A stretch of 64,000 bases of DNA, from positions 1 through 64,000 of the forward strand of contig QZCP01000166.1 in NCBI GenBank assembly GCA_003956705.1. Direction: 5' to 3'. The translations under genes were made by a program, and so were the position numbers. How positions within the stretch are numbered: the stretch's first letter is position 1; each line of letters starts with the position of its first letter. This document shows positions 63,831 through 64,000 of the stretch, piece by piece. This stretch comes from Brevipalpus yothersi (lineage: Eukaryota > Arthropoda > Arachnida > Trombidiformes > Tenuipalpidae). The notes beneath the pieces are model-generated. The model did not search any database. It was given only the letters and a program-made list of their open reading frames with translations, and was not told the DNA's origin.

Positions 63831-64000
63831 GTGAGTAAGTTAATCTCAATTTTATCTGGAGACATGTATAGCAAATAATCGCAAGCTCATTTAACATGTA
63901 ATATTGGCCTGATTCTTGTTCAACAAGGATCATCCAATTTTGATTCATATCCTCTTTCTCTAATATGCATGAACATATATTCAGATCATTTGTATCAATT
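63831..64000 (+). other. bestrophin intron, truncated by window end
   Basis: AT-rich intronic sequence following the second bestrophin donor; no acceptor-exon pair is visible before the end. Confidence 0.7.

Noticed and set aside
1..64000. Search for CRISPR arrays, bacterial operons, transposase or reverse-transcriptase genes and tRNA genes
   Set aside because: No regularly spaced repeats, no transposase/RT motifs, and no convincing tRNA cloverleaf or B-box was seen by eye; a tRNAscan or repeat-library run could still find some.

Overview
The window is eukaryotic nuclear DNA. Its genes are split by short GT-AG introns (often 60-170 bp), the background is AT-rich, and long pure (CT)n/(GA)n arrays recur throughout. 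The gene set (MED14, TIS11, QSOX, TXNDC15, PARL, MTIF3, 4E-T, bestrophin) is animal. Compact introns, an AT-rich background and cuticle-protein-like gene architecture suggest an arthropod, possibly a mite. The lineage is inference; no species was identified.

Layout. 1-6.6 kb: no supportable gene; microsatellites and an imperfect fold-back element near 1.47-1.87 kb. 6.6-7.2 kb (-): a TIS11/tristetraprolin CCCH zinc-finger protein. 10.3 kb (+): a small four-helix membrane protein. 11.5-17.0 kb (+): a complete 14-exon MED14. 17.3 kb (-): a possible one-helix microprotein. 18.5-23.3 kb (-): a secreted Pro/His-rich protein whose two tiny first exons encode the signal peptide. 23.8-24.7 kb and 44.4-44.9 kb (-): phase-compatible cysteine-containing exons that may be alternative 5' ends of one long gene. 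The roughly 20 kb between them has no confident gene. 48-56.5 kb is gene-dense: QSOX (+), TXNDC15 (+), RIMOC1/C5orf51 (-) and PARL (+). A single 5S rRNA gene (+) lies at 56.8 kb. Then come MTIF3 (-) and the eIF4E transporter 4E-T (-). The window ends inside the 5' part of a bestrophin gene (+).

The dense cluster is housekeeping. QSOX and TXNDC15 are neighbouring, same-strand, thioredoxin-fold proteins of the secretory pathway. RIMOC1 (Rab7/mitophagy) and PARL (mitochondrial rhomboid protease) are divergent, with starts about 415 bp apart, and both relate to mitochondrial quality control. MTIF3 serves mitochondrial translation. TIS11 and 4E-T both act in mRNA repression and decay but are 50 kb apart.

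Most notable points: a roughly 170-residue coiled-coil insertion in the RIMOC1 homologue; the alternative-first-exon candidate gene; the long secreted protein; the fold-back element; an intron inside the eIF4E-binding motif of 4E-T; and a solitary 5S gene. Exon models were assembled by hand from splice consensus and reading phase. Boundaries are firm where protein homology crosses them and tentative elsewhere.
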